A stretch of DNA of 8,110 nt from Treponema sp. (GTDB lineage: Bacteria; Spirochaetota; Spirochaetia; Treponematales; Breznakiellaceae), in contig JAIRRU010000062.1 in the NCBI GenBank assembly GCA_031255815.1, positions 1 to 8,110 on the forward strand, written 5' to 3'. The notes beneath the pieces are model-generated. The model had not been told where the DNA came from, made no database searches, and worked only from the letters and a program-made list of their open reading frames with translations. Made by a program: the position numbers and the translations under genes. Positions 1-5,559 of this stretch are shown in pieces (position 1 is the first letter of the stretch; every line of letters begins with the position of its first letter).

Positions 1-35
1 GCCCGGGTGAATTCCGGGTTCCTGGCGGTCCTTTC

Positions 36-60
36 CCGAGGCTGGCCTGACAGCCTCCGG
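36..60 (+). terminator. Terminator-like hairpin ahead of cheW (weak)
   Basis: GAGGCTG (38-44) and CAGCCTC (51-57) are perfect complements around a 6-base loop. The stem can be extended by two C-G pairs (36-37 with 59-60) if one C is bulged. The following TGTTTGC is only a poor T tract, so termination would be weak. A plus-strand reading frame from the left edge stops at 48-50, inside the loop, and could be the tail of an upstream gene, but about 15 codons are too few to tell. The rest of 1-114 shows no convincing gene. Confidence 0.25.
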
Positions 61-114
61 TGTTTGCGGAAAAGGGGGCAGGCTCTGTTTTTCACCCTGG
101 ATTCCAAAATAGTC

Positions 115-143
115 TTGAAAAAGTCCCTGTTCGATAGTAGAGT
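115..143 (+). promoter_or_regulatory. Candidate sigma-70 promoter for cheW
   Basis: TTGAAA at 115-120 (5 of 6 matches to the -35 consensus) lies exactly 17 bases before TAGAGT at 138-143 (4 of 6 matches to TATAAT). Transcription would start near 150, leaving a leader of about 43 bases before the cheW start. That leader holds a small 5-bp hairpin (160-164 with 170-174) and then a clear ribosome site. I saw no LexA-like palindrome here. The call rests on consensus matching alone. Confidence 0.4.
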
Positions 144-192
144 ATCAAAGAGGGTTTTTGCCTTGTTTTAAGGCTATGAAAGGGGAATCGGA

Positions 193-663
193 ATGGTAGA
201 GCAGAACCAATTGGTCACTTTCCAGTTAGGCGAAGAGTTGTATGGGATCAATATAATGGATGTCAAGGAGATTGTCCGGGTACAGGAGATTCGGGCGATT
301 CCTAACGCTCCTACCTATGTTGAGGGGATCTTTAATTTACGCAGCGAAATAATCCCCATTATAAACCTGCATAAACGGTTTCATTTAAAAAGAATCCTGA
401 ATTCCGAGGAAGACGAACTTTTGTCCGGATTTATCATCATAGATATAGACGGGATGAAGCTTGGGGTCATTATTGACCGGGTTTCCCGGGTGGTGACCAT
501 TGAAAAAGAGGATATCCAGCCGCCGCCTCAGATGCTGAGCGGTATCGGCGCCGAGTATATCCAGGGGGTGGTACGCCAGGAGCACGGGTATCTTATCATT
601 CTGGATCTCCGGGATCTCTTTAACCCCAAGGAACTGCAGAAGATAGCTGAACTTAGGCGGTAA
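193..663 (+). CDS. cheW: Chemotaxis coupling protein CheW
   Basis: CheW is the cytoplasmic adaptor that joins methyl-accepting chemoreceptors to the CheA kinase in the receptor array. The 156 residues are a single CheW domain of ordinary length with no CheA or CheY fusion. Recognisable features are the N-terminal strand around LVTFQLGEELYGI (residues 7-19), the motif GIFNLRSEIIPIINL (45-59) that corresponds to the family's G-x-x-N-L-R-G-x-(V/I)-(I/L)-P core, and the C-terminal YIQGVVR...LIILDLRDLF (122-143). The usual Gly after NLR is Ser51, a mild variation. The start is well supported: AGGGG at 181-185 lies 7 bases before the ATG. No cheA, receptor or cheY gene is visible, so this may be one of several CheW copies outside a main chemotaxis operon. 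A hairpin separates it from the next gene, so co-transcription downstream is uncertain. Confidence 0.95.
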   Translation: MVEQNQLVTFQLGEELYGINIMDVKEIVRVQEIRAIPNAPTYVEGIFNLRSEIIPIINLHKRFHLKRILNSEEDELLSGFIIIDIDGMKLGVIIDRVSRVVTIEKEDIQPPPQMLSGIGAEYIQGVVRQEHGYLIILDLRDLFNPKELQKIAELRR

Positions 664-675
664 ATTCCCCTAAGC

Positions 676-694
676 CCCCGGTTTTTAACCGGGG
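676..694 (+). other. Perfect intergenic hairpin between cheW and the DegT-like gene
   Basis: CCCCGGTT (676-683) and AACCGGGG (687-694) form a perfect 8-bp stem with a TTT loop. No T tract follows on the plus strand, so it is not a standard Rho-independent terminator. TTCCCC at 665-670 can compete for GGGGAA at 691-696, giving an alternative pairing. It could adjust read-through, protect a processed 3' end of cheW mRNA, or separate expression of cheW from the downstream cluster; the sequence does not decide between these. I could not identify a convincing promoter in 664-729. Confidence 0.5.
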
Positions 695-729
695 AAGAGT
701 AATAGCGCCAGACTTTCCTGAGGTAATAC

Positions 730-1908
730 ATGAAGATTGAAGTCTATTCTCCGACCATCCGGCGGAAGGAGATGGATGCGGTCCTTACCGCGATGGTGGA
801 GGATAAAATAGGGCCCGGCGATCAGGCCCGTCTGTTGATTCAGATCGCCAAAGAACAGCTGCGTTTTGATTATTGCCTTGCCCTCCGCAGTCCGGCGATG
901 GCCCTGTACTTTGCCCTGAAAGCCCTGAACCTGGCGGAGGGCCAGGGGGTATTGATTTCCGCCCTGTCCCCCCGTTACTATCACCGGGTCATTGAGGATC
1001 TGCGGCTCCGGCCGGTTTATTGCGATGTAAGGGGCGACAGCCCTCTTATGGATCGGAAAAACGTCGAAGAGGCCATGGCCGGAAAGAAGCCTGAAAGCGG
1101 GATTCGGTGTATCGTCCTGCACCATACCCTGGGTTTTCTGCCGGATACGGCTTCTATCGCGGAGCTGGGCATCCCCATCATTGACGACCGTTCCCAGAGT
1201 TACGGCGCGGGTTTTCTGGAAGAAGCCGGGAGATCCTCCGGTTCCGGGGAGGCTTCTTCCCCGGGGGAAAGCGCCGCTCCTCTGCCGAGGGAGGCCGCTT
1301 CCGGAGGGCCTTCCGGGGTGTTTACCATTCTTGGGCTTGAGGAACGGGACCTGCTCACCTCCGGGGGAGGGGCGCTGCTCTACGCGCTAAACCGCCGGGA
1401 CGGATCGGTCTTACGAAACTACGGGGATCTTCCCCCGGAGTACAGCCTGCCCGATATGAACGCCGCCATGGCGGTAATCCAGTTTCGGGAATCGGCAAGA
1501 AACCTGGAAAAACGGCTGGAGATTGCCCGGATCTTTACCCAGTCTGCCCTGCGTACCAGGCACCGGCGCTTTATCCAGGGGGACGAGGGGCGGTACAATA
1601 ATTATGCCTTTCCCCTGGTTCTGGAAACGGGATTGAAGGATGTAAAGGCCTATGCCCGGAAAAAGGACATCGTGGTGGAAAGCGCCTTTGAAAATACCCT
1701 GATGGGTTTTGCCCTCGCTTCCGATAAGGGGGCGGCTCTCTTTTCCGGCGCTGTTGAAGAGGAAGGGAAAGATCCCGTTCCCCGCTTTCAGGATCTCTGC
1801 CCTGAAGCCTATTCCCTTTCTCTCAGGACGGTGCTTTTTCCCTTGTATCCCCGTCTGAGTTCGTCAGAGGTGGAGCGTATATCAAAGCTGATTGTTACCC
1901 TTCCGTAA
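730..1908 (+). CDS. DegT/DnrJ/EryC1/StrS-family fold protein lacking the canonical PLP lysine
   Basis: This 392-residue protein aligns by eye along the whole length of the DegT sugar-aminotransferase family, PLP enzymes that usually transaminate nucleotide-linked keto sugars. Landmarks are LALRSPAMALYFALKAL (50-66, family SSGTxAL), HHTLGFLPD (131-139, family HxYGxPxD), IIDDRSQSYGA (150-160, family IEDxAQAxGA, keeping Asp153 and Gln156), YSLPDMNAAMAVIQ (238-251, family YRMxxxxAAxxxxQ) and LFPLYPRLSSSEVERI (369-384, family SLPLYPxLTxxxxxxV). In the lysine motif, family KNLTTGEGG reads RDLLTSGGG (206-214), so Arg206 takes the place of the Schiff-base lysine, and the phosphate-binding SGT is SPA (54-56). 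A Ser/Gly/Ala-rich insert fills about 164-197. A classic transaminase reaction is therefore doubtful; a lysine-independent reaction or a structural role is possible. Start: GAGG at 720-723, 6 bases before ATG. It probably heads the operon continuing into nadK. Confidence 0.8.
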   Translation: MKIEVYSPTIRRKEMDAVLTAMVEDKIGPGDQARLLIQIAKEQLRFDYCLALRSPAMALYFALKALNLAEGQGVLISALSPRYYHRVIEDLRLRPVYCDVRGDSPLMDRKNVEEAMAGKKPESGIRCIVLHHTLGFLPDTASIAELGIPIIDDRSQSYGAGFLEEAGRSSGSGEASSPGESAAPLPREAASGGPSGVFTILGLEERDLLTSGGGALLYALNRRDGSVLRNYGDLPPEYSLPDMNAAMAVIQFRESARNLEKRLEIARIFTQSALRTRHRRFIQGDEGRYNNYAFPLVLETGLKDVKAYARKKDIVVESAFENTLMGFALASDKGAALFSGAVEEEGKDPVPRFQDLCPEAYSLSLRTVLFPLYPRLSSSEVERISKLIVTLP

Positions 1909-1919
1909 GGGAGTAGGGG

Positions 1920-2804
1920 ATGGCCGGGCTGAAAAAGGCTTTGTTGTTTATAAATCTCCATAAGAACAACGCCAGGGCGCTGGGGGAGGAGATCCGGGCC
2001 GAGCTTGAAAAGCGCGGCGCGGCGGTTAGGGTCTTTGTCTTTGAAGGCCCCGCCGATTTCAGGCAAGATGACGGCTACGATCTGGCTTTTAGCCTGGGGG
2101 GGGATGGCACGGTGCTCTACGCCGCCCGGGCCATGGCCCCGTTGGGGGTGCCGATTATCCCGGTAAACCTGGGAACCCTGGGCTTTATCGCCGCGGTGCA
2201 GCCGGATAAATGGAAAGATGTCTTTGAGCGGTGGCTGGAGGGGCAGATCCCCCTGTCCCAGCGTTTTATGCTGGAGGTTGCCGTAGAACGGCGGGGGAAA
2301 AGGCTTGTCCTGGGTTCCTGCCTCAACGACACGGTTGTTTCAGCCCTGGGAATCGCGAAGATTATCAGGCTCAATGTCGAATCGGTTCTTCCCCCCTCCC
2401 CGGAAAGCGGCGGAAAAACGGAGTATGTACAGATGGGCCGCTACCATTCGGACGGCCTTATTGTTGCTACCCCCACCGGTTCCACCGCCTATTCGGTCGC
2501 CTCGGGGGGGCCCATCCTGGAGCCGGAAATGGACGCGATCATCATCAATCCTATCTGCCCCTTCACCCTTTCCAACCGGCCAATCGTGCTGTCTTCCCGG
2601 GAAACCGTGATCGTGGAGGTCGAGGAAGAACAACGCAGCGGGGTGCTCCTGACCGTGGACGGCCAAGTGACGGAACCTTTGGAACCGGGGGATCGGATTT
2701 ATCTGAGGCAGGCGCCTTTCAAGGCGCTGCTTGCCGCTTCGGGCAGGCTTGCCTTTTACAACGCCCTGCGCACCAAGCTTGCCTGGTCAGGGGCCGCTCG
2801 TTAG
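1920..2804 (+). CDS. nadK: NAD kinase (ATP- or polyphosphate-dependent)
   Basis: The enzyme phosphorylates NAD at the 2'-hydroxyl of its adenosine ribose to make NADP, the only known direct route to the NADP pool. The 294 residues carry the family signatures in order: SLGGDGTVL (58-66) with the GGDGT nucleotide-binding loop and catalytic Asp61, VNLGTLGFI (82-90), CLNDTVV (134-140), DGLIVATPTGSTAYS (178-192) with GGPI following, and LTVDGQ (244-249). The motif normally read as NE is ND here (Asn136-Asp137), a conservative change. A short loop insert (about 157-172, containing PPSPESGGK) sits before DGLIVATP. Length is normal for bacterial NadK. Start: AAGGGAG (1907-1913) ends 6 bases before the ATG. 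The gene begins 11 bases after the DegT-like stop and ends 8 bases before recN, so it is co-transcribed with both. Confidence 0.96.
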   Translation: MAGLKKALLFINLHKNNARALGEEIRAELEKRGAAVRVFVFEGPADFRQDDGYDLAFSLGGDGTVLYAARAMAPLGVPIIPVNLGTLGFIAAVQPDKWKDVFERWLEGQIPLSQRFMLEVAVERRGKRLVLGSCLNDTVVSALGIAKIIRLNVESVLPPSPESGGKTEYVQMGRYHSDGLIVATPTGSTAYSVASGGPILEPEMDAIIINPICPFTLSNRPIVLSSRETVIVEVEEEQRSGVLLTVDGQVTEPLEPGDRIYLRQAPFKALLAASGRLAFYNALRTKLAWSGAAR

Positions 2805-2812
2805 GGGGGTAT

Positions 2813-4612
2813 ATGCTTGAGGAGCTTTCCATCCGGAATTACGCCCTGATAGAAAATATCTCCCTGTCCTTCGAGAAAGGCTTTAACGTGCTTACCGGGG
2901 AAACCGGGGCGGGAAAATCGATCATCGTGGGATCCATAAGTTTCCTTATGGGGGCGAAGGCCGATCCCGATACGATCCGTACCGGAACCGAAGAGGCGGG
3001 CGTTACCGCGGTGATCCTGCTGGACAAAAGAAACCGGGATGCCCTGGACTGGCTTAAAGCCCGGGATATTGAAAACGAAGATAACCGGATCATTGTCAGG
3101 CGGAGCATCAGGACATCCGGCCGGACTTCGATTTTTATCCAGAACGTACCGGTAAGCCGCGGCGATCTTGAAGAGTTCATGGGTTTTCTTTTCGATCTCC
3201 ACGGCCAGCACAACCACGAGTCCCTGCTCCGCAAGGAGAGCCACCGCCGTTACCTGGATCAGTTCGCGGGCCTTGAGAACGAGGCCCTGGCCTACAACAG
3301 ACGCTTCCTTGAGCTTGCGGGAAAGCGGAAAACCATGGAAACATCCCTCAGTTCCGAGCGGGACCGGGAATCCCGGCTTGAAATTCTAAATTACGGGGTG
3401 GAGGAGATTGAAAAAGCGGCGCCCAAACCCGGGGAAAGCCGGGAGCTGGAGGGGGAGGCGCGGCGTCTGGGGGAATTTGAAAAACTGACCGGCCATATCG
3501 AGGCGGCGGCGGCCTGTTTTTTTGACGAGGATGTTTCCCTTCTCGGGATTGCCAGGCGCCTGAAGACTTCCCTGGACGCGGCCGCGGCAATTGATCCTTC
3601 GCTGGAGGCTATGCAGAAACGTTTTGACGATCTTTACTATGAAGCGGAGGATCTTTCCGGCGAATTCCGATCCTACCGGGGCAGGCTGGCCTATGATCCG
3701 GCCCGGCTGGAGGAAGTGGAAGAGCGGCTCGCCTTGCTTTTTAAGCTGAAAAAAAAGTACGCCGGAGACGCGCCCTCCGGCCTTGACAGCGAAGAGGCCG
3801 TTCTTGCCTACCGCCTTCGGGCTGAATCGGAGATAGAAGCCCTCTCCGGCGCCGGAGAGAATCGGGAAAAGCTTGCGGCGGAGATTGCCGCCCTGGAAAA
3901 GGAAATAGGCTCCCGGGCCGCCTCCCTCCGGGCCGGACGGAGCAAAGCAGCGGTAAAGCTGGGGGAACGGATCACCGGCATACTGGGCCGCCTGGGCATG
4001 CCCAAGGCCCGTTTCTCCGTGGAGATTTTGCCCAAAAGGGCCCGGAACGCTGCCGATTCCGGCCTTCCGGAGGCGGAGCAGGGCGGCCGGAGCCCCCTGG
4101 TTTGCGGCCCCTGGGGCGCGGAAGATGTGGAATTCCTTATCTCCGCCAATACCGGCGAGCCCCTGAAGGATCTTTCCCGGATCGCCAGCGGCGGGGAACT
4201 TTCCCGGGTTATGCTGGCCATCAAGACGGCCCTGCTGGGCGGGGAAGGGCAGGGCGGGGGAAACGCCGGATCCGGGGATGATTACTCCGCGGAAACCCTG
4301 GTTTTCGACGAGATCGATACGGGGATAGGCGGGGAAGTGGCCCTTTCTGTGGGGGAGTACCTGGGGAAGATAGGGGGGCTTAAGCAGATATTCTGTGTTA
4401 CCCATCTTGCCAGTATCGCCGTCAGGGCGGATAATCATTTCAGAGTTGAAAAGAAAGTGGTTCCCGGCAGCGGCGGCGATCGGACTTTGACTACCGTGAG
4501 CACACTTGACAGGGAAGAGAGAAGACGGGAAATTGCCCGGATGCTTGCGGGGGACGCCGGGAAGGCCGCGCTTGCCCATGCGGATGATTTGCTGGAGAAG
4601 TATGGCGGATAA
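2813..4612 (+). CDS. recN: DNA repair protein RecN (SMC-like ATPase)
   Basis: RecN is a cytoplasmic SMC-family ATPase recruited to double-strand breaks, where it helps RecA-dependent recombination. The 599 residues show the expected split ABC ATPase: an N-terminal half with ELSIRNYALIENISLSF and Walker A GETGAGKS (29-36), the family motif FDLHGQHNHESLL (127-139), a charged helical coiled-coil region (roughly 155-395), then the signature LSRIASGGELSRVMLA (454-469), Walker B TLVFDEIDTGIGG (495-507) and the switch histidine in CVTHLASIA (528-536). It is somewhat longer than the E. coli and B. subtilis proteins, mainly through Gly-rich loops at about 410-434 and 476-494. The reading frame is open leftward to 2231 inside nadK, but that part matches nothing; ATG 2813 begins the conserved MLEELSIRNYALI, follows AGGGGGG (2803-2809), and lies 8 bases after the nadK stop. 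Confidence 0.96.
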   Translation: MLEELSIRNYALIENISLSFEKGFNVLTGETGAGKSIIVGSISFLMGAKADPDTIRTGTEEAGVTAVILLDKRNRDALDWLKARDIENEDNRIIVRRSIRTSGRTSIFIQNVPVSRGDLEEFMGFLFDLHGQHNHESLLRKESHRRYLDQFAGLENEALAYNRRFLELAGKRKTMETSLSSERDRESRLEILNYGVEEIEKAAPKPGESRELEGEARRLGEFEKLTGHIEAAAACFFDEDVSLLGIARRLKTSLDAAAAIDPSLEAMQKRFDDLYYEAEDLSGEFRSYRGRLAYDPARLEEVEERLALLFKLKKKYAGDAPSGLDSEEAVLAYRLRAESEIEALSGAGENREKLAAEIAALEKEIGSRAASLRAGRSKAAVKLGERITGILGRLGMPKARFSVEILPKRARNAADSGLPEAEQGGRSPLVCGPWGAEDVEFLISANTGEPLKDLSRIASGGELSRVMLAIKTALLGGEGQGGGNAGSGDDYSAETLVFDEIDTGIGGEVALSVGEYLGKIGGLKQIFCVTHLASIAVRADNHFRVEKKVVPGSGGDRTLTTVSTLDREERRREIARMLAGDAGKAALAHADDLLEKYGG

Positions 4613-5435
4613 GCAGATGTCCAAAACGAGTATCCCGAAACGGGAGCAGTATCTCAAAAAGATACAGCCTTACAATGATTCCATTGAGCGGCTGTTAAAA
4701 AGAGAAGAGGAAATTCTTGATGCGGTAAAAGAAGATTCCGGAAACTCCTCCCTGAAACGCGTTAGCCTGGCGGAAATGATGTTGAACCTTACATCGAATT
4801 ATATTGTGGTAAACGGGGTGTCCCAGTCTGTCCTGCGGACGAGAAATGAGGACGCCCTTAACGAGGGAAGAAAGGCGCTCTACAAGAGCGTAACATACCT
4901 TGAGGATACGGTAAGCAACTTTATTGACGCCGCTTTCAGTGATTACGAAGAAAGGCTTGCCGGTATAGAAACTCTGAACGCGGCGCAGCGTTATGCTCTG
5001 GTGTGCAAGATGGGCCTGACTGTCCGGCTTCTTGAGGATGCCTACGGGGACAAAACCAGATGGAAATGGTCTTTTGTCGAGCTGGAAGGCCGTTACGCCG
5101 CCGTAGCAAAGAACCTTTTGGATCTTAAGAAAGCGGCGGCAAACTGGGACCCCCGTTCTCCCGATTACCGGCCGCTCATGCACCACTCTAGACTGGCTAA
5201 AAGATTGCTTATGCAGGCCGCGGATCGCTACCGGGAAAAGTACGAAATGGTAACCCACAACCTGGACGATCTTAAGACCGGCATCCTGTTCCTTTCCGCC
5301 TTGCAGCGTTTTCTTGCTCAGGCGGGCGAACTGGGGGAACTGCAAACAGTGCGGAAAAAATACAATATCTGGACCGCCAAACTGGAAGCGGACATGAAAG
5401 TCCGCATAGATTTTGCTCTACCGAAAAATATATAA
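4602..5435 (+). CDS. Unrecognised helical protein overlapping recN
   Basis: I do not recognise this 277-residue protein. It is rich in charged residues and Leu/Ala with heptad-like stretches (for example residues 14-44, 84-120 and 200-240), so it is probably mostly alpha-helical. No signal peptide, membrane segment, nucleotide-binding loop or metal motif is apparent. A tryptophan-bearing segment RWKWSFVELEGRYA (153-166) and NWDPRSPDYRPLMHHSRLAKR (from about 181) are its most distinctive parts. ATG 4602 overlaps the recN 3' end by 11 bases and has GGAG at 4594-4597, so translation is probably coupled to RecN. ATG 4617 (giving MSKTS) is an alternative start with a weaker site; the frame is open further upstream within recN. 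It is the last gene of the operon; beyond it lie palindromes and a convergent gene. It may be a spirochaete-restricted family. Confidence 0.8.
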   Translation: MADKQMSKTSIPKREQYLKKIQPYNDSIERLLKREEEILDAVKEDSGNSSLKRVSLAEMMLNLTSNYIVVNGVSQSVLRTRNEDALNEGRKALYKSVTYLEDTVSNFIDAAFSDYEERLAGIETLNAAQRYALVCKMGLTVRLLEDAYGDKTRWKWSFVELEGRYAAVAKNLLDLKKAAANWDPRSPDYRPLMHHSRLAKRLLMQAADRYREKYEMVTHNLDDLKTGILFLSALQRFLAQAGELGELQTVRKKYNIWTAKLEADMKVRIDFALPKNI

Positions 5436-5462
5436 CCCGGACGGTCAAAACAGGCTTTCTAA

Positions 5463-5553
5463 AGCTATAGCTGTCCGCAAAGCGCCTTGCTTTGCGGGTA
5501 GCTTGCGTTTCCGCAGCCTGCGCGGGAACGCGGTTTTAGCGGCGCTACAGCGC
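5463..5553. repeat. Cluster of palindromes between convergent genes, possible dispersed repeat
   Basis: Four inverted repeats occupy about 90 bases. They are the 10-bp palindrome AGCTATAGCT (5463-5472); hairpin A, CCGCAAAGC with GCTTTGCGG (5475-5483 and 5489-5497, 9 perfect pairs, 5-base loop); hairpin B, GCGTTTCCGC with GCGGGAACGC (5505-5514 and 5522-5531, 10 pairs including one G-T, 7-base loop); and hairpin C, GCGC TACA GCGC (5542-5553). The left flank (AGCTATAGCTGTCCGC) is also roughly complementary to the right flank (GCGGCGCTACAGC), so the unit could fold as one larger branched structure. The density exceeds what a simple terminator needs and recalls REP- or MITE-like intergenic repeats, but only one copy is in this window. 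Confidence 0.5.
5505..5537 (+). terminator. Possible plus-strand terminator of the operon
   Basis: Hairpin B (10 pairs, 5505-5514 with 5522-5531) is followed by GGTTTT (5532-5537). The T run is short and starts two bases after the stem, so this is an imperfect Rho-independent terminator for the cluster ending at 5435. On the minus strand no T tract follows hairpin A or B, so I see no clear terminator for the ankyrin gene. Confidence 0.35.
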
Positions 5554-5559
5554 GGTTCC

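Noticed and set aside
1..171. Open plus-strand frame from the left edge to the stop at 169-171
   Set aside because: Its composition is not protein-like, and it runs through the hairpin and promoter-like sequence ahead of cheW.
160..174. GCCTT-loop-AAGGC hairpin in the cheW leader as a regulatory element
   Set aside because: Only five pairs, with no T tract after it and no known riboswitch pattern; chance is adequate.
2231..2812. Leftward open extension of the recN frame (194 codons)
   Set aside because: It lies wholly within nadK, its translation is Gly/Arg/Pro-rich with no family resemblance, and the conserved RecN N-terminus begins at ATG 2813 with its own ribosome site.
3386..4657. Long minus-strand frame of 423 codons opposite recN
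   Set aside because: recN is certain on the other strand; GC-rich codon use there leaves few stops on the complement, and the translation has no recognisable motif.
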